Notes under the pieces: model-generated | Seen by the model: only the letters and a program-made list of their open reading frames with translations | Database searches by the model: none | Told to the model about the DNA's origin: nothing | Source: Cardiobacterium sp963553325 | Lineage (GTDB): Bacteria; Pseudomonadota; Gammaproteobacteria; Cardiobacteriales; Cardiobacteriaceae | Reading direction: 5' to 3' | Assembly: GCA_963553325.1 (NCBI GenBank) | Contig: CAUVOF010000017.1 | Coordinates: 1-26,383, forward strand | DNA: 26,383 nt | In this document: positions 21,886 through 26,383 of the stretch, one piece after another | Layout: the number at the start of each line of letters is the position of its first letter | Numbering within the stretch: position 1 is the first letter of the stretch | Translations under genes and position numbers: made by a program

Positions 21886-23337
21886 ATGCTGCGCCGCCTT
21901 CTCGCTACCTTCCCGCATAACTTTTGGCAGAACGACCGCCAACAAAGCCTGCTTATCGTCGCCCTTTCCCTCATCACCAGCCTGTGGCTGTGGCTGGAAG
22001 GCGGGCGCGTGCTGGACGTCGAATCGCTGCAAGCCATTTGGTACGCCAGCCATACCCCGCACAACCTGTTTGAGCGCTTGCTGGTGCCACTGGCGCGCAA
22101 CCCCGACCTTGCCGTTGCAGTCATAGCCGTCTTTTCCACCTTCTCGCTGTGGCTGTTTTGCCGCCTCGCTCGCCTGACCGGCATCGGCGCGCAAACCACC
22201 TTTATCCTCTTCCTCCTCCTCAACTTCAACCCCGAATACAACGACGTCCGCCTACAAATTAGCCGCTTCCAACCGGTACTCATCCTCTGGCTCGGCGGCC
22301 TTTACCTCTTTCTCGCCCACTACAAAAACCACATTCACCTCGCCTTTGCCGCTTGGGCGGCGGCATCCTGGCTGGCGGCGCTGTTTGTCCCCGCTGCCGC
22401 CTTTTGGGCGGGCGGTTTCCCGCTACTCTTCATCCTTTGGCCGGGACGCGGCAACTGGCGGCAGCGCCTATGCGAACGTGGCCGTTTCCTCCTCGCCTAC
22501 TACGCGCTCATCATCATTGCCATCGCTTGCGTGCCGCAGTGGCGACAAACTGTCAGCGACTGGCTGCCGAAAATGCTGCAGCAAATTGACATGACACGCA
22601 GCGAATTCTCCTTCCTCATTAACGCCGACAACCCGGTCGAACTCAGCATCTTTGAAGGCATCCTCGTCTCGCTCGTCCTCATCGCGCTGAATGCCGTCAA
22701 AATCATGGGGCCGCTCATCGCCGTTCTTGCCCTGCTCGCGCTAAGACCGCAGCACAGCCAACAAACCGTCCTCGAAAAACGGGTGCGCCTCCTGCACAGC
22801 TGCTCGCTCGTTTGGCTGGGCAGTATGGCGGCGCTCGCCTACCTCTACTACGGCTCACTCCCCAGCGACCTTTTCTACACCCCCTTCACCATGCTCACCC
22901 TGTGGCTCGCTTCCGGCGTCGTCTTCGATGCCTTGCAGCGCGTCAAAAGCGAACGCATCCCGCCCGAACGCCGCCTTATCCTCATCTGGCTGATGGTCGC
23001 CTACGCGCTCGCCAGCATCATCACCTTCGGCCCTAGAGCCACGTATCTGCGCCAGGCCGGCGAATGGGCGCAGGCACAAACGCCAGTTGGCGCCATCTAC
23101 AGCAACAACCTCACCGCACTCGGCTACAGCGGCCGCCCGCCCTTCTTGGACGGCCAGGCGTATATCGACATGGAACACCCACGCCAGAAATACTTTGAGC
23201 TCACCCCGGATGACCTGCTCATTCACATCAAAAACCGCAAACAGCCCGAACCGCAAGACCTCGACTTCTTTGACATCCTCGCCGAATATCACAACGAACG
23301 CGGCGACAAGGCATACATCCTGCGCGTCAAGCCTTAA
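21886..23337 (+). CDS. Polytopic membrane protein, GT-C-like layout
   Basis: The 483-residue protein has about eleven hydrophobic segments (roughly 21-38, 76-97, 104-117, 127-145, 151-186, 198-215, 257-287, 303-325, 333-352, 366-386). A soluble C-terminal tail of about 95 residues follows. After the first segment is 'EGGRVLDVESLQAIWYASH', an acidic first loop as found in GT-C glycosyltransferases. I do not recognise the family; a lipid-linked sugar transferase is a guess from layout and from the adjacent GT-B gene. It begins 9 bp after that gene. Nothing similar to a flippase motif was seen. Confidence 0.6.
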   Translation: MLRRLLATFPHNFWQNDRQQSLLIVALSLITSLWLWLEGGRVLDVESLQAIWYASHTPHNLFERLLVPLARNPDLAVAVIAVFSTFSLWLFCRLARLTGIGAQTTFILFLLLNFNPEYNDVRLQISRFQPVLILWLGGLYLFLAHYKNHIHLAFAAWAAASWLAALFVPAAAFWAGGFPLLFILWPGRGNWRQRLCERGRFLLAYYALIIIAIACVPQWRQTVSDWLPKMLQQIDMTRSEFSFLINADNPVELSIFEGILVSLVLIALNAVKIMGPLIAVLALLALRPQHSQQTVLEKRVRLLHSCSLVWLGSMAALAYLYYGSLPSDLFYTPFTMLTLWLASGVVFDALQRVKSERIPPERRLILIWLMVAYALASIITFGPRATYLRQAGEWAQAQTPVGAIYSNNLTALGYSGRPPFLDGQAYIDMEHPRQKYFELTPDDLLIHIKNRKQPEPQDLDFFDILAEYHNERGDKAYILRVKP

Positions 23338-23351
23338 GCGGCAAGAATCCA

Positions 23352-23380
23352 TTGAGCAGGCGCATTAAAGGTAGTTTAAT
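23352..23380 (+). promoter_or_regulatory. Putative promoter of asd
   Basis: TTGAGC (23352-23357) and TTTAAT (23375-23380) have a 17-bp spacer and lie 33 bp upstream of the ATG. The hexamers match consensus at four and five positions. Confidence 0.6.
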
Positions 23381-23413
23381 AACCGACCCTTCATTAGCAA
23401 CCGAGGAAAAAAC

Positions 23414-24523
23414 ATGAAAAAACTGGGCATCGTAGGCTGGCGTGGCATGGTCGGCTCCGTCCTCATCGGACGCATGCAAGAAGAACAAGACTTCGCCAAC
23501 GTCGAAACCACCCTCTTTTCCACCTCGCAGGCCGGCGAAGCCGCTCCCGCCTTCGCTGGCAGCGGCAAAACCCTGCAAGACGCGCACAACCTCAACGCAC
23601 TCGCGGCGATGGACATCATCATCACCTGCCAGGGTGGCGACTACAGCAAAGCCATCCACCCGCAACTACGCGCGCGCGGCTGGGATGGTTACTGGATTGA
23701 CGCCGCCTCCGCCCTGCGCATGGACGAGCGTGCGGTCATCATCCTTGACCCGGTGAACCGTAGCGTCATCGACCAGGCCATCCGCGACGGCAAAAAAGAC
23801 TTCATCGGCGGCAACTGCACCGTTTCCCTGATGCTGATGGCACTCGGCGGCCTCTTTGAAAACGACCTTGTCGAATGGCTGACCAGCATGACCTACCAGG
23901 CCGCCTCCGGCGCCGGCGCAAAAAACATGCGCGAACTGCTCGAAGGCATGGGCTACCTGCACGCACAAGTCGCGAGCGAACTCGCCGACCCGCGCAGCGC
24001 CATCCTCGACATCGACCGCAAAGTCAGCGCCGCGTTACGCAGTGACGACTACCCGACCGCCAACTTCGGCGTGCCGCTCGCTGGCAGCCTGATTCCGTGG
24101 ATTGACGCCGACCTCGGCAATGGCCAGTCCAAAGAAGAATGGAAAGGCGGGGTCGAGACCAACAAAATCCTCGGCCGCAGCGCCAACCCGGTGCCGGTTG
24201 ATGGCCTTTGCGTGCGTATCGGCTCCATGCGTTGCCACAGCCAGGCAATCACCATGAAACTGAAACAAGACCTGCCGCTGACCGAAATCGAAAAACTGCT
24301 GGCAACGCACAACGACTGGGTCAAAGTCATCCCGAACAACAAAGAAGCGAGCATCCACGAGCTGACCCCGGCAAAAGTGAGCGGCACCCTTGCCGTCCCC
24401 GTTGGCCGCATGCGCAAACTGGAAATGGGCGGCGAATACCTCTCCGCCTTCACCGTCGGCGACCAGCTTCTCTGGGGTGCGGCCGAACCGCTACGCCGCA
24501 TGCTGCGCATCCTGATTGACTAA
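23414..24523 (+). CDS. asd: Aspartate-semialdehyde dehydrogenase
   Basis: The 369-residue enzyme reduces aspartyl phosphate to aspartate semialdehyde, feeding lysine/diaminopimelate, methionine and threonine synthesis. The NADP-binding 'GIVGWRGMVGSVL' opens the protein, the catalytic Cys135 is in 'GGNCTVSLMLMALGGL', and 'RIGSMRCHSQA' holds the active-site histidine. Size and motifs match the gram-negative E. coli-type enzyme. GAGGA precedes the ATG. It has its own promoter and a strong terminator, so it is a single-gene unit; its product is the substrate of Hom at 11378. Confidence 0.96.
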   Translation: MKKLGIVGWRGMVGSVLIGRMQEEQDFANVETTLFSTSQAGEAAPAFAGSGKTLQDAHNLNALAAMDIIITCQGGDYSKAIHPQLRARGWDGYWIDAASALRMDERAVIILDPVNRSVIDQAIRDGKKDFIGGNCTVSLMLMALGGLFENDLVEWLTSMTYQAASGAGAKNMRELLEGMGYLHAQVASELADPRSAILDIDRKVSAALRSDDYPTANFGVPLAGSLIPWIDADLGNGQSKEEWKGGVETNKILGRSANPVPVDGLCVRIGSMRCHSQAITMKLKQDLPLTEIEKLLATHNDWVKVIPNNKEASIHELTPAKVSGTLAVPVGRMRKLEMGGEYLSAFTVGDQLLWGAAEPLRRMLRILID

Positions 24524-24539
24524 GCCTTTTGGGTAAAAG

Positions 24540-24567
24540 AAAAGCCTGCCATCACGGCAGGCTTTTT
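24540..24567 (+). terminator. Intrinsic terminator after asd
   Basis: AAAAGCCTGCC (24540-24550) pairs with GGCAGGCTTTTT (24556-24567) around ATCAC. It is 16 bp after the asd stop. Confidence 0.9.
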
Positions 24568-24678
24568 CATGCGCCGAACAAGCCGATTGCCGGCGAAAGA
24601 TTGCCAAAAAATGACCATATCATGGCAGGAAAATTGCTAGTCTGAACGACAGAACAAAGAAACCCCAGGAAAACTCCC

Positions 24679-26383
24679 ATGTCCCAACAAGTCATCCTCG
24701 AAATCCACAACGCCGCCGGCGAACGCATTGCCCAATACACACTTGACGGCAGCACGCAGCACATCAACGCCATTGACGGCGCGTACTACCAATTCAGCGA
24801 CGCCAGCACCGGCCTCGCCCCGGCAAACCTCACCGCCAGCCGCGCAGGCGACAATCTGCTCATTTCCCTCGACGGCGACAACCGCCCCGAACTCATCATC
24901 GACCACTACTACAGCCAGGGACAAGGCGCGCTGGTTGGCGTTCAGCCCGATGGCACGCTGTACCAATACCCCGTTGTCGCCGCGCCTGAACACCTCCTCG
25001 CCGAAAGCGTCGCCAGCGACAGCAGCATCAGCCCGGCAACACTGGCAACCATCGGCGCGGTCGGTTTGGTCGCAGGTGGCATCGCCATCGCCGCGCACAA
25101 CCACGACAAACACCACCACACACCGCAACCCAGCGACAACCCACAACCGCCGTCCCGCCCGGACAACAACACACCGCCCGCGCCACTGCCGAACGACAGC
25201 CGCAGCCCGCTGCCGCCTGACAACCAAACTCCGCCCAAACAAAGCAACCCGCTCTACCCGCCGCCGGTGGATACGCCAGATCCGCAGAACCCACAACCCA
25301 ACCCGAATCCACAACCCAATCCGAACCCACAACCCAATCCGAACCCACAACCCAACCCGAATCCACAGCCCAACCCGAATCCGCAACCCAACCCACAACC
25401 CAACCCGAATCCGCAACCGAATCCAAATCCGCAACCGAATCCAAATCCGCAACCCAACCCACAACCCAACCCGAATCCGCAACCGAATCCACAACCCAAT
25501 CCGAACCCCAACCCACAACCGGGCGGCAACCACGCGCCAACGGGCAGCGTCAAAATCGGCGGCGAAGCGAAAGTCGGCAAAACACTTACTGCCACGAATG
25601 ACCTGAAAGACGAAGACGGACTTGGCAGCATCACTTACCGCTGGTTCGCGAACGGCGAAGAAATAGGGCAGGGCAGTCGCTACATCGTGAAAGCCGCCGA
25701 CAAAGGGAAAACCATCACCGTCCGCGCCGAATACAGCGACGGCAAAGGCAACGCGGAAAGCGTCGAGAGCGCAAAAACCGCTGCGGTTACAGAAGACGTA
25801 ACGCCACCGAACCCGCAGCCACCACAACCGACGCCAAACCAACCCGGCACGGTAGAAATCACGGGCGAGGCGAAAGTCGGGCAGACGCTCACCGCTACTG
25901 TCAAAGACGCAGATGACTTCGATGCGAGCAAAGTCGCTTACCAATGGTTCGCCGACGGCAAGGCGATTAGCGGTGCGACTGCGCAAACGCTGACGCTGAC
26001 CACCGCGCACAAAGGCGCAAAAATCACCGTGCAGGCGACTTATGAAGACAACGCCAAGCACGCGGAAAATCCAAAGAGCGCGGAAACAGCAGCGGTTACA
26101 GAAGACGCAATCCCACCCAACCCGCAGCCGCCACAACCGACGCCGAACCAACCCGGCAGTGTAGAAATCAGCGGCGAGGCGAAAGTCGGTAACGAGCTGA
26201 AAGCGACCGTAACCGACGAAGATGGCGTGCCGACGACGGGCGTCAAATACCAATGGTTTGCCGACGGCAAGGCGATTGACGGCGCCACCAGTCAAACCTT
26301 CACCCTCACCGCCGCGCAGAAGGGCGCAAAAATCACGGTGCAGGCGACTTATGACGACAACGCCAAAAACCACGAAACGCCGA
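24679..26383 (+). CDS. BapA-like large adhesin, 5' part (runs off window)
   Basis: The frame stays open for 568 codons from ATG 24679 to the edge of the window. Residues 1-110 form a compact prefix ('VILEIHNAAGERIAQYTLDG', 'GDNLLISLDGDNRPELIIDHYYSQG') of the kind found at the start of BapA/Lap-type adhesins. A hydrophobic Gly-rich segment (about 119-139, TLATIGAVGLVAGGIAIAA) and a His-rich stretch follow. Next come a Pro-rich region, an alternating Pro-X rod (204-281) and tandem Ig-like repeats of about 101-103 residues. There is no Sec signal, which fits type I secretion, with the secretion signal expected at the missing C-terminus. AGGAAAACTCCC precedes the ATG. The role is probably surface adhesion or biofilm formation. 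A 578-codon antisense frame is a composition artefact. Confidence 0.8.
   Translation, partial: MSQQVILEIHNAAGERIAQYTLDGSTQHINAIDGAYYQFSDASTGLAPANLTASRAGDNLLISLDGDNRPELIIDHYYSQGQGALVGVQPDGTLYQYPVVAAPEHLLAESVASDSSISPATLATIGAVGLVAGGIAIAAHNHDKHHHTPQPSDNPQPPSRPDNNTPPAPLPNDSRSPLPPDNQTPPKQSNPLYPPPVDTPDPQNPQPNPNPQPNPNPQPNPNPQPNPNPQPNPNPQPNPQPNPNPQPNPNPQPNPNPQPNPQPNPNPQPNPQPNPNPNPQPGGNHAPTGSVKIGGEAKVGKTLTATNDLKDEDGLGSITYRWFANGEEIGQGSRYIVKAADKGKTITVRAEYSDGKGNAESVESAKTAAVTEDVTPPNPQPPQPTPNQPGTVEITGEAKVGQTLTATVKDADDFDASKVAYQWFADGKAISGATAQTLTLTTAHKGAKITVQATYEDNAKHAENPKSAETAAVTEDAIPPNPQPPQPTPNQPGSVEISGEAKVGNELKATVTDEDGVPTTGVKYQWFADGKAIDGATSQTFTLTAAQKGAKITVQATYDDNAKNHETP
25288..25521 (+). repeat. Alternating Pro-X (NPNPQP) repeat coding for a rigid linker
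   Basis: From residue 204 to 281 every second residue is proline, with Asn and Gln between, as variants of NPNPQP encoded by 18-bp and 12-bp units (AACCCGAATCCACAA-like). Such X-Pro rods stay extended and hold domains away from the membrane. Near-identical DNA units invite slippage and copy-number change. Confidence 0.9.
25543..26383 (+). repeat. Tandem Ig-like adhesin repeats (101-103 residues)
   Basis: Units begin at 25543, 25846 and 26155 (periods of 303 and 309 bp). Each reads G-x-V-x-I-x-GEAKVG-x-x-L-x-A-T, then 'YQWFADGKAI', 'GAT' and 'KGAKITVQATYxDN'. Units are joined by a Pro-rich linker (PPNPQPPQPTPNQPG) identical in two copies. The first unit is the most diverged. The third is cut by the window edge and more are expected. 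Confidence 0.88.

Noticed and set aside
25288..25521. Non-coding satellite or CRISPR-like repeat
   Set aside because: It stays in frame with the adhesin and encodes a regular Pro-X rod.
24637..26373. Long minus-strand open frame of 578 codons
   Set aside because: It is antisense to the adhesin gene, Val/Arg/Gly-rich, with repetitive 'VGLWVGLRI' from the Pro-X repeats and no ribosome site.

Overview
The window looks like the chromosome of a fairly GC-rich gammaproteobacterium, possibly of the Cardiobacteriaceae type. Housekeeping proteins resemble gamma/betaproteobacterial forms (GlyA-NrdR pair, Asd with Cys135, MetNIQ, RluE), but the sequence alone cannot fix the genus. About 5 kb of an integrated mobile element sits at the left end; the rest is mostly core genes with small acquired islets.

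Left region (1-5250): a tightly overlapping minus-strand operon encodes ParA, a large ParB-like protein, a DUF2857-like protein and a STY4528-like replication protein. This is the replication/partition module of PFGI-1/SPI-7-class integrative and conjugative elements. Its last gene carries an unusual set of DNA structures inside the coding sequence. These are a palindromic iteron-like array (978-1215), an alternating purine-pyrimidine tract ending in TA repeats (871-924) and a mirror-symmetric G-run tract (796-818). Downstream, three exact-period 57-bp repeats each contain an inverted repeat (1-160). Together they look like an origin and partition/regulatory region, with the origin possibly embedded in the replication gene.

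Middle region (5250-15000): metNIQ (methionine ABC importer, minus), then cutA and an FmdE-like gene (plus). A small AT-richer islet follows, with hicA, a hicB cut by an in-frame amber codon, and a lone Xre-type antitoxin-like gene. Next come terD and an AIM24/TIGR00266 gene. A very long perfect hairpin separates these from the minus-strand genes hom, a ClC chloride transporter, a small exported protein and a periplasmic rhodanese.

Right region (15000-26383): glyA-nrdR, a Sel1-repeat lipoprotein, then a compact plus-strand run of rluE, trpD, trpC, a DUF3108-like exported protein, a glycosyltransferase-like protein and a multi-pass membrane protein. asd follows with its own promoter and terminator. 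The window ends inside a large BapA/type-I-secretion-style adhesin gene. It has an N-terminal prefix domain, a glycine-rich hydrophobic segment, a strictly alternating Pro-X linker and tandem Ig-like repeats of about 101-103 residues, and it has no stop before the right edge.

No rRNA, tRNA, CRISPR array or insertion sequence was recognised. The most promising leads are the candidate origin inside the replication gene, the 57-bp repeats, the amber-split hicB and residue changes in conserved motifs of NrdR, TrpD and RluE.
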